This document shows positions 1 through 7,632 of a stretch of 59,606 nt of DNA, one piece after another. The notes under the pieces were generated by a model. That model had not been told where the DNA came from. It searched no databases and saw only the letters and a program-made list of their open reading frames with translations. Source of the stretch: Verrucomicrobiota bacterium (GTDB taxonomy: Bacteria; Verrucomicrobiota; Verrucomicrobiia; Verrucomicrobiales; Akkermansiaceae); the NCBI GenBank assembly GCA_026397725.1, contig JAPLUI010000400.1:1-59606 (forward strand), read 5' to 3'. The position numbers and the translations under genes are program-made. Within the stretch, counting starts at the first letter, position 1. Each line of letters starts with the position of its first letter.

Positions 1-240
1 AGAGCGCCGCTACAAGGCGTGCCTGCGCCGGCGTTGTAGCGGCGGTCTGTGACCGTCGCTGGCGAAAGCATCGCGCATCTCTCTGGCATCGACGCTCACA
101 GAGCGCCGCTACAAGGCGATCCTGCGCCGGCGTTGTAGCGGCGGTCTGTGACCGCCGATGGCGAAAGCACAAGCGCCTTGGCTCTTCTCATGGCATCGAC
201 TTTTCCCGCAGGGGAAAAGTAGTCACAGACCGCCGCTACA
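1..240. repeat. Hairpin-forming dispersed repeat, two direct copies plus an inverted half copy
   Basis: Positions 1-70 recur at about 100-169 with only a few changes, an offset of 99 bases. Each copy holds an inverted repeat: CGCCGCTACAA at 5-15 faces TTGTAGCGGCG at 34-44, so it can fold into an 11-bp stem. The core TGTAGCGGCGGTCTGTGAC appears a third time, inverted, at 221-240. A separate 9-bp perfect hairpin (ACTTTTCCC at 199-207, GGGAAAAGT at 212-220) lies between them. Nothing here looks coding. It resembles a mobile intergenic REP-like element, but its genome-wide copy number cannot be judged from one window. Confidence 0.75.
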
Positions 241-533
241 TGGCACCTCATGCGCATGCGACACTTATTGTTGCGCCGGGACTTAGCCACCGCGGTGTGG
301 CGCTGCGCTTCCCACCGCACTCCATACCTTCACCTGCACGGGGCGCGAGCCAAAGGCAACGCCCGCCCGCCGACAAGCGCATTCCCGACAAGCGCATTCC
401 CACCAAGCAGCAATCTCTGCGCCGCCCGCCCGCCGCCCAGCGGGGGGGGGGTGGCTTCCGGCCGGTTCGCACTCGCGTTCACCGCTCGGCACGGTGCCGG
501 AAGGGCCACGCCTGGCGGTGACCGTGGTCCGCT
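241..533. other. Intergenic stretch with a shared repeat fragment, a 15-bp tandem duplication and a G-run
   Basis: No convincing gene is seen; the short reading frames here are composition artefacts. Positions 279-319 resemble 54022-54062 at the end of the giant PATR gene (see findings). The 15-mer CGACAAGCGCATTCC occurs twice in tandem at 371-400. A run of about ten G lies near 440-449. The 3' end of the minus-strand prepilin-like gene abuts this region at 534, and no clear terminator for it was recognised. Confidence 0.6.
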
Positions 534-2684
534 TCAGGGATAGTATTCCCGCCTGCGCTCTTCGAGCAGCACCAACCAGTTCATCATTGAGATCGGCGGC
601 AGCTCGGACGGATGCGTGATCGGGTGCAGGTTCACATGAATCCGGTTGGCCGCCAGCGTGCTGCCACTCATCGCCTTCGCATCCAGCGGGCGGACCGGAT
701 CGGCGGCCGTTTCACTGGCAAGCGAACCCACCTGCCCGGCAAGACTCACCCCGAACGGGTCCATCTCCACCCCAAACCGCTTCTCCGGCGCGAACAGCGA
801 ACAGGGCGGGTAAAACAGTCCCGGCGGGGTATAGCCGGCCGGTGGCGCGGTGGACACCACATTGAAATCATCCCCAATGTACAGGCGCAAGTTGGTCACC
901 AGCGAAAAGCCCTTGGTGAAGGATGTCAGATCGTTGCATTCCTGCAAAATAACCCCGTAATCAAGATCGGTGCATGGAATGGAGGGTTTGGTCAGGAACG
1001 CGCTCCCGGTTGCCACCGTGTAGTCCACGTTCACCACCAGCGAGTGATTCACCGCCGTGCTGTCCGCCCGCAGGGCGGTTAGAAACGCGGCGAAGCGCTT
1101 GGGATAAACCGCGAGGCAGATCTTGCCGGAGGGCAGGGCCTTGACTTCAAACGGATAGCTCGGCCTGAAGTACCCGGCCTTGAACACCCCCACCAGCGGA
1201 TCGCCGAATCTGGCATTGTTGAAGGTGATCGAGCCGCTCACGCCCGCTTGATAGGCATACGTGCCGTTCTTCCCATAAGCCACATCGACCACGGTGGTAC
1301 CGAAGTTGTAGGTCTTGTCCTCGTCGCAGCAATAGATGTAGCCCGGGGGCAGGCCGGTGGCCACGCCGGTGGTCAGCGGCACCGTCAGATTCTGCCGGAC
1401 TCCGCCCTTGAAATAGGAAAAGCGCAGGATCGTCGGGGTCTTGTTGATCGCGCTCACCGACTGGGTCACGTCCAGCCGCATCGCGCATTGCAGGGCGCCG
1501 ATCGAATAATTGTTCCAGGTGGTGGAGGACAAGACGCTGGATTCGGTCGAATGCGCCAGACGGTCGAAATAGTCCGCGCCGCGGTTGATCGGGATGAAGG
1601 CGGCCCGGCCGCTTTCGGAGGCCAGCGAGACCGGGAAGAAATCGCCCTGGGTGAGTTGATAGGCCTCGCGCACCCCCGGCTCGAACGGATCGCCATTGAA
1701 ACTCTGCCCGCCGACCGTCGTGGTCGCGGACAAGGCCGAGCCCCGGCGGGTGGCCAAGGCGGACAGGGCGGTCGTCCCATCCACCACCGCGCGGCCGGTG
1801 AACACGCCCCCCGTGATGGTGGCGTCCGCCCAGGCCTCGCCCGAGGCATGCTGGCCCAATTCCATGAACGAGGAGGCGGAAATCGCCAACTGGGATGGAA
1901 TCTCATAGATTGACAGCACGAAGTTGCGCTTCGAGGTCACGGCGCGGGTGGCACCGGTATCATGCTCGGCGAGGTCCACCGAGAAGCCCCACCAATTCCG
2001 CTTCGCCACGAAGGGTTGGCCGGGGCGGGCATAGCCGAAGTTGATGTTCGGATAGTTGATGATGTTGAAATTCGGATAGGTGCCCACCGGCAGGGTCACT
2101 CCGGCCTGCGCCAAAGCGCCGTAAACCTTGTTGCTGGAGATGATCGGCCAGGTCATGTCGCGGGTCGAGTCGGTGGCATCACCGCAGGTGAGCGGCACCG
2201 GATAGCCCGTGCCCAGAGTGCGGTTGTTGCCCGCCGACACATAGCCGGCTTCCGCGCCCAGCGCCTTGAAGATCAGACTCGCGGTGCCCAGGGCCGAATC
2301 CCCGGAATTTCCCGGCGCCGTGCTCGGCGTGCCGAGTGAGGCCAGCACCTGGCTGGAAATCGACTGGCGGGCATTGGCCAACACCAGCGCCTCGGTGAAG
2401 ATGTTCTCCCAGCGCAAGGGATTGCTGACGGTGGGGTTGGAATTGGACAGGTGCTGCATCGAGCGGATCGCCCGGTTGGGGGTGATGGCCACGATCGAGC
2501 GCAGGATGGCCTCCTCCTTTTCACTGTAATCCACCTGCAACTGCACGGTGGCTTGGGTCACTTGCGCGGTGGTTGCCCGCCGATAGGCGAAGACCATCAG
2601 CACCATCAGCAACGAGCCCATCGAGAGGACCAGCAGAAACGAGACATAGCCGGCGGGACGGGGTTTGAGTGAGGAGGTTTTCAT
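534..2684 (-). CDS. Large PilX/Verru_Chthon cassette A-like membrane-anchored protein
   Basis: 716 aa. The N-terminus is basic (MKTSSLKPRPAGY) followed by one hydrophobic helix at about residues 14-33 and a threonine/alanine-rich region, as in pilus-associated PilX-like proteins. A long secreted part follows with no domain I can name. The start at 2684 was chosen because its ATG overlaps the stop of the upstream prepilin gene (ATGA); an upstream in-frame extension would lie inside that gene. It is last in a three-gene minus-strand chain with two prepilin-like genes. In verrucomicrobia such trios are called Verru_Chthon cassettes, and this would be the large 'A' member. That assignment rests on size, order and the N-terminus, not on a profile match. 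Probable role: exported, pilus- or pseudopilus-associated surface protein. Confidence 0.6.
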   Translation of the reverse strand: MKTSSLKPRPAGYVSFLLVLSMGSLLMVLMVFAYRRATTAQVTQATVQLQVDYSEKEEAILRSIVAITPNRAIRSMQHLSNSNPTVSNPLRWENIFTEALVLANARQSISSQVLASLGTPSTAPGNSGDSALGTASLIFKALGAEAGYVSAGNNRTLGTGYPVPLTCGDATDSTRDMTWPIISSNKVYGALAQAGVTLPVGTYPNFNIINYPNINFGYARPGQPFVAKRNWWGFSVDLAEHDTGATRAVTSKRNFVLSIYEIPSQLAISASSFMELGQHASGEAWADATITGGVFTGRAVVDGTTALSALATRRGSALSATTTVGGQSFNGDPFEPGVREAYQLTQGDFFPVSLASESGRAAFIPINRGADYFDRLAHSTESSVLSSTTWNNYSIGALQCAMRLDVTQSVSAINKTPTILRFSYFKGGVRQNLTVPLTTGVATGLPPGYIYCCDEDKTYNFGTTVVDVAYGKNGTYAYQAGVSGSITFNNARFGDPLVGVFKAGYFRPSYPFEVKALPSGKICLAVYPKRFAAFLTALRADSTAVNHSLVVNVDYTVATGSAFLTKPSIPCTDLDYGVILQECNDLTSFTKGFSLVTNLRLYIGDDFNVVSTAPPAGYTPPGLFYPPCSLFAPEKRFGVEMDPFGVSLAGQVGSLASETAADPVRPLDAKAMSGSTLAANRIHVNLHPITHPSELPPISMMNWLVLLEERRREYYP

Positions 2685-3211
2685 TGGGTCATGGCTCCTG
2701 AGTAGGTGATTCGTTCGGCGTTCGGTCCGGTCAAGGTCATGTGGAGGATGCCCTGGGTCACCGAGAACGCCACATCGGTCGGGGCTTTGGTGAGATGCCA
2801 TTGCGGGGCGCCCAGCACCCCGCTCTCCGGCACCACATAGTAATACAGCGCCGGGCCGCTGCCGCGGTTTTCGAATGAGAGGATCGCGGCCCGCACCACG
2901 CCACTCGGTTGGCGGAAGTTCAACACCAGCACGGGCGAGGCGGTGCTGCGGGGGCGCGCGCCGGACAGCGCGTCCGCCACCGTGTCGTGCAGCCGGAAGC
3001 GTTCCGCCTTGCCCACCAGTTTGCTGACGTGCAGGCTGATGAGCGGCGCCTCATCGGTTAGGAATGTCTGCGCCCGGTAGATCTGCAGGAAGGCCAGTTG
3101 TTGATTGAACAACGCCAACGAGATCGCGCCGATGGCCATGCCCAGCAGGATCGCCAGCGACAGCTCGATGAGGGTGAACCCCCGGTGCCTGGATGGAACG
3201 GGATGCTTCAT
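2681..3211 (-). CDS. Prepilin-like protein (PilW/GspJ or Verru_Chthon-type)
   Basis: 176 aa. A clear class III (type IV prepilin) leader: a short basic stretch, then HRGFTLIELSLAILLG, with the expected Gly before Phe at the cleavage site and Glu at +5 of the mature protein. One hydrophobic helix follows, then an ordinary globular part with a bulk-forming YYYVV segment. The start at 3211 overlaps the stop of the gene before it by ATGA, and its own stop overlaps the next start the same way, so the three genes are almost certainly translationally coupled. Such proteins are processed by a prepilin peptidase and assembled into type IV pili or type II secretion pseudopili. No assembly ATPase, secretin or peptidase gene lies in this window, so the machine it serves is unknown. 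Confidence 0.8.
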   Translation of the reverse strand: MKHPVPSRHRGFTLIELSLAILLGMAIGAISLALFNQQLAFLQIYRAQTFLTDEAPLISLHVSKLVGKAERFRLHDTVADALSGARPRSTASPVLVLNFRQPSGVVRAAILSFENRGSGPALYYYVVPESGVLGAPQWHLTKAPTDVAFSVTQGILHMTLTGPNAERITYSGAMTQ

Positions 3212-3648
3212 TGGGATCGGATCACCGTGCGGGATTTGGCATAGGTGCGCGTGCCAATCTGATAGGTAAGCACGCTTTGCACTTGCCACACTTTCATGCT
3301 GGCCGGATTGCTCAGCACCGTGCCGGCGCCGCCATCGACCGGATAATTGTTGGAATCCGGCAGGCGGGTCCGCATCACCGTGCCCGTCACCGGGATGCCT
3401 CCGGGCAGCCGCCCGATCTCCACCTGACTGGTGGTGGTGGCCGGATGGGCCGGCCACGGCGAGGTGCCGGAGGTCAGGGTCTGGAACGGCACCCGTTCGG
3501 CATACGCCCGCTCATAGGTCATGTAGGCATCCGTCAGCGTCTGTCGCAACACCCATTGCCGCGGATGCAGGATGTTGAGCGCGAGCTTCAACATCACCAG
3601 GCCGATGAGCGTCAGAATCGAGAGCGAGAGCGTCGCCTCCACCAACAT
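3208..3648 (-). CDS. Prepilin-like protein (PilV-type); start uncertain
   Basis: About 146 aa from the ATG at 3648. The reading frame upstream of this ATG encodes RRRGF immediately before MLVEATLSLSILTL, which is exactly a prepilin leader (basic residues, Gly-Phe, Glu at +5). The true start should therefore lie a little further upstream, but no in-frame ATG, GTG or TTG is found before the divergent plus-strand gene at 3709. An ATT at 3702 or an overlapping start remains possible. The 3' end couples to the next prepilin gene by ATGA. It is the first gene of the trio. The prepilin call is firm; the start is not. Confidence 0.7.
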   Translation of the reverse strand: MLVEATLSLSILTLIGLVMLKLALNILHPRQWVLRQTLTDAYMTYERAYAERVPFQTLTSGTSPWPAHPATTTSQVEIGRLPGGIPVTGTVMRTRLPDSNNYPVDGGAGTVLSNPASMKVWQVQSVLTYQIGTRTYAKSRTVIRSQ

Positions 3649-3708
3649 AAATCCCCGCCGCCGGGATCGGGCCTTGCGGCACCGCCCGGGAGCAGGTAAA
3701 ATCCCCCT

Positions 3709-4314
3709 GTGACTGGACCCTTCCGCGTCTTGGCCTGGTATGCCGCCATCCTGCTTTTGGGTGCCGGGCGCATGGTTGCGCAGGCGCTCATCGAACCGCC
3801 CTTCGGGTTGCGTTGGGGTGATTCCCCGGAGAAGCTGCTTGGCTGGGCGAACCGCCATGCGCTGGACGTGACGATTTCCCTTCCCGGCGACCAGCCGGCG
3901 CTGCGGGTTTTGAAAATCCAGCCGCGCAAGGGCTTGCTGCCCGCGAGCCAGGCGGCCGCCGTGGAGGGCCGCTTTCTGGGCGGCAAGCTTTATGAGCTGA
4001 CGGTTCACTATTTCGATCCCGAGGCCTCGGCGGACACCATTGCCGCCCGTTTTGACGAACTCCGCAAGCAGCTCACCGCGCAGCACGGAGCCCTGGTCGC
4101 CAACCAGCAACAGCGGACGGTGGAGGACAAGTTTGCGACTAAGACCCTGTCGTTTCATCGGGAGCCCGTGAAAGGTTTGTTCCTACTCTTGGCCTTCACC
4201 GAGGTGGAGGACTTGCTGCGCGAAACCAAGGAGGCCCGCTTCTCCCTGATCTATCGCAATGACAACTTCAAACATGAGGTGCAAAAGGAAGTGGAGGACC
4301 TGAAGAAACCCTGA
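3709..4314 (+). CDS. Secreted protein of unknown function
   Basis: 201 aa from a GTG start. A hydrophobic signal peptide covers about residues 6-25 (VLAWYAAILLLGAGRMVAQA) and the mature part begins IEPPFGLRWGD. The rest is a mixed alpha/beta sequence with a charged C-terminus rich in Glu and Lys. I do not recognise a family. It is divergent from the prepilin trio (the two 5' ends nearly touch) and convergent with the secreted-protein chain, whose last stop lies only one base beyond its own. It therefore sits wedged between two minus-strand gene sets. Confidence 0.7.
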   Translation: MTGPFRVLAWYAAILLLGAGRMVAQALIEPPFGLRWGDSPEKLLGWANRHALDVTISLPGDQPALRVLKIQPRKGLLPASQAAAVEGRFLGGKLYELTVHYFDPEASADTIAARFDELRKQLTAQHGALVANQQQRTVEDKFATKTLSFHREPVKGLFLLLAFTEVEDLLRETKEARFSLIYRNDNFKHEVQKEVEDLKKP

Positions 4315-4315
4315 A

Positions 4316-5341
4316 TCATTCCTCGCTGGTCGTCAGGTTGCCGATCATCTTGATGATCCTTTCAATATCGAAGCTGACATACGCCAGCCGATCAATGCCA
4401 AATGGCGTCACCGTGAGAAGTTCCATGGTCCAGCGGCCATCATCACTAAAGACGCTGTCGTAGTCTTTCACCAACAGCACCCGGTTTTGCGGCACGGATT
4501 CACTGATGACCAGCGCGGAGCCTGGCACAGTCGTTCCGGTAACCCCCAGTTGCGGATTGCCTTGATAGACTTGCGCATATGTCGTTGAACTCGGATACAG
4601 GTCGTTGAGCGTGAGGGTGAGTTGCGGTGCGGCAAAGCGGATCAACTGTCCTTCGGCCAGCCCGGCAATCGAGCCGTCCGCCACCGGCCAGATTTGAAGA
4701 TACTTCGAGGCAAGCTGGGATTCCGGCGCTTGATAGTCTGCCAAGGAAAACACCGAGAAGCGCTCCTCACCTCGAACCTTTGTCCGTACCGCACCCGGCA
4801 CCGAGTTCAGGGCATAGGTTAGGGTTTGGGTGCCGTTCGCGGCGATGGAAGACTGGGTCAATAGCGTGGCTTGAGCCCGGTCGATGCCGATACCGGTGCC
4901 TCCCGCCCCATAGGATTGGACATGCCGGAGAAACTTGACGCTCTTGGACGGCTCGGGATCCGTCACGCCAGCCAGCAGGCCTACGATGGTGACATCGACG
5001 TAGAACGGTCGGTCCGCGCGGGTCCGCGTGATGGTGGGATAGGGGTCTTCCGTGCGGATATTCACAGTGGCCTGCGGCACGTAGGTGCCGACGTAGCGGG
5101 TATCGAGCAGATAGCTTGTCAGTGGCGTTGACTTGACCGTCCACAATTCAAAACGGGCGCCACCTGGATCAATGGCCAAGGCGGACAATTGCGTGCCTGT
5201 TGCAGCCACTGTGGCGTCCCACTGGACCCCGGAGGGCATCTGGACCTGACGGATGAAATTCGTGTAGGTCACGGTTTGGGCTGAGGCGAGCGTACCTGCG
5301 GCCAGCAACACTGGAACAAGGCGAGACAGTAGGGTTTTCAT
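4316..5341 (-). CDS. Secreted protein of unknown function, last of a four-gene chain
   Basis: 341 aa. The start MKTLLSRLVPVLLAAGTLASA is a clean signal peptide with an AXA-type cleavage site near residue 21, and its ATG overlaps the upstream stop (ATGA). The mature protein is beta-rich, with many Thr, Val and Tyr and no cysteines of note. It contains no motif I can name. A longer in-frame extension would run through the preceding gene and is rejected. Expected location: periplasm or cell surface. Confidence 0.7.
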   Translation of the reverse strand: MKTLLSRLVPVLLAAGTLASAQTVTYTNFIRQVQMPSGVQWDATVAATGTQLSALAIDPGGARFELWTVKSTPLTSYLLDTRYVGTYVPQATVNIRTEDPYPTITRTRADRPFYVDVTIVGLLAGVTDPEPSKSVKFLRHVQSYGAGGTGIGIDRAQATLLTQSSIAANGTQTLTYALNSVPGAVRTKVRGEERFSVFSLADYQAPESQLASKYLQIWPVADGSIAGLAEGQLIRFAAPQLTLTLNDLYPSSTTYAQVYQGNPQLGVTGTTVPGSALVISESVPQNRVLLVKDYDSVFSDDGRWTMELLTVTPFGIDRLAYVSFDIERIIKMIGNLTTSEE

Positions 5342-5925
5342 GGTTTGTTCGTTTCGGTTGGGGTTGGGGTTGGAGTGGCAGGTGATTTTTCGGGTGACTT
5401 GTCGGGTGGCGGCACTTTGAGCGGCAACATCGAGATGGGACCTCCCTGATAGGTCGCCACCACCAGGTTGCGGCATTTTGCCATCATTTCCTGGGTATCC
5501 CCGGCAATCGGCTCTTTGCCCTCGGCCTGCACGCGGCTGATCTCGATGGTGGTGATCCAGCCGCGGTTGGCGGCGAAGAAATCCGCCCAGCCGACAATCC
5601 TTGCCCCCGGCTCGATTTTCAGCCGGGCGGTGCAACTCTCCGGAATCTGCAGGATCGCCCGCTTGGGGACGAGCGTGGCGATTCCGCCAAAACAAATGAT
5701 GTCCGATTGGCTGAGCAGATCTTTCGGCAGATTCTGTGAGGGATCCTCGCCCTTGGAGGCAGGCAGGCGTTTCATGGGATCCTCCTGTTGGGCCTTGCGC
5801 AGCGTCAAGGCAAGCTGTTCATGGGTGGCGGCATCCCGCATGACCGGCACTTCGGCAGTTCCCCTGGCGGCCATGGCGGCCAAGACGGCAAGGCCGACCC
5901 ATTGTGGAAGTTTCGTGGTTGGCAT
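5338..5925 (-). CDS. Secreted protein with proline-rich C-terminal tail
   Basis: 195 aa from the ATG at 5925. An N-terminal hydrophobic segment (about residues 8-22) ending in an Ala-rich stretch looks like a signal peptide. The middle contains ILQIPESCTARLKIEPGARI and a WADFFAANRGWITTIEIS segment that would suit a small beta-barrel fold. The C-terminus is PPPDKSPEKSPATPTPTPTE, a flexible linker-like tail encoded by a short GGTTGGG-type repeat. The family is unknown. The start lies 4 nt past the upstream stop; the 3' end overlaps the next start by ATGA. Confidence 0.65.
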   Translation of the reverse strand: MPTTKLPQWVGLAVLAAMAARGTAEVPVMRDAATHEQLALTLRKAQQEDPMKRLPASKGEDPSQNLPKDLLSQSDIICFGGIATLVPKRAILQIPESCTARLKIEPGARIVGWADFFAANRGWITTIEISRVQAEGKEPIAGDTQEMMAKCRNLVVATYQGGPISMLPLKVPPPDKSPEKSPATPTPTPTETNKP

Positions 5926-5929
5926 GGGA

Positions 5930-6739
5930 TCAGGAGGTGCGGAAGGTGACCAGCAACACAAGGTCTTGTTCGTCGTATCCGACGTCGGCGGTACTCGTAT
6001 GGGTCAACTCCATGAAGATGATCACATCCATGGGGCCGATCCTCACCTTTCTCGAAGCATCAAGATAGGGCTTGATGAAACTTTCCAGGGATGGCGCGTT
6101 GTAATCCGGAACCCTGGAAGGGCAGGTGTCGCCATTGACCAAGGCCTTCACGAAAACGCCGTTCGCCGAGGTGCGTTGCGTGCTCCAGACATTGTTCCAG
6201 TAATACTGCCCCGCAAAATCCATCGCCTTGTTCACGGTGACGTTGAAGGTTTTGATGATGCCCTGCTGTTGCACGATCGAGTCCGTTTGCTGGCCATCGA
6301 AGACCGTGGTCCAGCTTGACGAACCGTTGTAGCGGACCTGGCCCTTGGTGCGGATATAGTTGATCGAACCATTGGAGTTTTGGGTGGTCACGCCCGCCCC
6401 CAGGATCCTGATGTCGCAGATCAGATTCTGCTTGGGCGTGACGGTGCCCGGCGGCGTGATGGTGACGTAATCCTTCACGACCGATGGGTAGTTGATGTTC
6501 CATGTCAGGGTCGGCTTGGTGCCGGTCTGGACAATGGTCGGAAAGGCGGTCAGCGTGCCGACTGGAACCGAGGGATCGGTTGACTGGGAACATGCCCGAG
6601 GCGAGGCGAGGGCACAGATTGCTAGGGTGAGTGCCGGGAGGGCGGCAAGTGGATTGGATTTCATGGCTGGCTGGATCGGGTTGGCGGCTTGATTGTCAGG
6701 TTGGGGTTGGGATGGGACCGTGGAAGGGGAATGGTTCAT
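5930..6739 (-). CDS. Secreted protein of unknown function
   Basis: 269 aa if the ATG at 6739 is used, which overlaps the stop of the preceding gene by ATGA like its neighbours. A second ATG at 6664 would give 244 aa and a cleaner signal peptide (MKSNPLAALPALTLAICALA). The mature part reads like an immunoglobulin-like beta sandwich near its start (TIVQTGTKPTLTWNINYPS). A polar domain follows, ending in DVIIFMELTHTSTADVG. No family was recognised. Confidence 0.65.
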   Translation of the reverse strand: MNHSPSTVPSQPQPDNQAANPIQPAMKSNPLAALPALTLAICALASPRACSQSTDPSVPVGTLTAFPTIVQTGTKPTLTWNINYPSVVKDYVTITPPGTVTPKQNLICDIRILGAGVTTQNSNGSINYIRTKGQVRYNGSSSWTTVFDGQQTDSIVQQQGIIKTFNVTVNKAMDFAGQYYWNNVWSTQRTSANGVFVKALVNGDTCPSRVPDYNAPSLESFIKPYLDASRKVRIGPMDVIIFMELTHTSTADVGYDEQDLVLLVTFRTS

Positions 6740-7506
6740 TGCCAGATGCGCCAGGGACCGTTGGGCACTTCGCGGTCCTGGGCGAAGCGCCACTCGACGG
6801 TGGCGCCGCTGCGGAGTTTGAGGTAGTCGCGCACGGCGGGGCTCAGGTCGATGCCAGCGCTCCCATTGCGGTTGGGGCGCGGGGGTTCGTTGCCGAACAC
6901 ATACTGCCAGTGGTCCACCTCGAACGGACCGACATCCTCCCACTGGGCATAACAGACCCGGCCGGCATGGTGGATCGCCACCCAGCGGCCTTTGCAGACG
7001 GAAATCCCATCGCCGCGGTAGCCATCCCAGAACCATGGAATGACCTCACAGGCTTCGGGCCGATGCACCCCGCCCGGTGCCACATCGTTGTAGGGCAGGG
7101 CCACATAAAACGGATTGAGCAAGGGCGTGAACGCGGCGGGCAGACAGCCGACGCGGTGCTCCGGGTCGTCATAGCCACCGAAATTCGCCAGCCAGTTCTG
7201 ATCCCACGCGCTCTTGGTGTTAGGCGTCGGATTGTGGACGGTGGGCAACTCCCCCACCCAGAACACGGTGGCAATGACGTTGCGTTTCCACCCCGCGCTT
7301 GGCGCGACCAGCTCGCGGGACCGTTCCAGCACCACCCGCGCCATGGCTGGCACCCCGAAGGGATCGCTCAAGCCCGGCAAGGCCTCGCGGCGGTCAGCCA
7401 GGAACCGCTCATGCCGCCCGGCCACTCGCTCCGCCAAACGCGAACCCGCCGCCGACCCGACAAGGGCGAGGCTGGCGAGGGCGGCGGTGAGGGCGTGGCG
7501 AGTCAT
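6736..7506 (-). CDS. Secreted protein with RlpA-like double-psi-barrel features
   Basis: 256 aa. The start MTRHALTAALASLALVGSAAGS is a signal peptide; other in-frame ATGs at 7530 and 7566 would only lengthen the N-terminus. Toward the C-terminus the order VAIHHAGRVCYAQWEDVGPF, then a short insert, then GIDLSPAVRDYL parallels the double-psi beta-barrel of RlpA-type proteins, where a '(D)xGPF' turn is followed by an 'IDLS..A' helix. The pattern is seen directly; the fold is inferred. RlpA-type proteins act on or bind denuded peptidoglycan glycan. It is first in the chain of four secreted proteins, and its stop overlaps the next start. The Tyr/Trp-rich middle is not typical of RlpA, so a sugar-binding or expansin-like role is also possible. 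Confidence 0.55.
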   Translation of the reverse strand: MTRHALTAALASLALVGSAAGSRLAERVAGRHERFLADRREALPGLSDPFGVPAMARVVLERSRELVAPSAGWKRNVIATVFWVGELPTVHNPTPNTKSAWDQNWLANFGGYDDPEHRVGCLPAAFTPLLNPFYVALPYNDVAPGGVHRPEACEVIPWFWDGYRGDGISVCKGRWVAIHHAGRVCYAQWEDVGPFEVDHWQYVFGNEPPRPNRNGSAGIDLSPAVRDYLKLRSGATVEWRFAQDREVPNGPWRIWQ

Positions 7507-7632
7507 GGGCGTGGGGAACTTGGAGCGCATCCCGTGGTGCGTTGGATCCTCGGTCAGGATCGCCATGATGTTACGCAGCAGCAGGCGGCCCGGCTAGCGT
7601 GCGCGTTTGTGATATGCGTGTCACAGTTTCAA

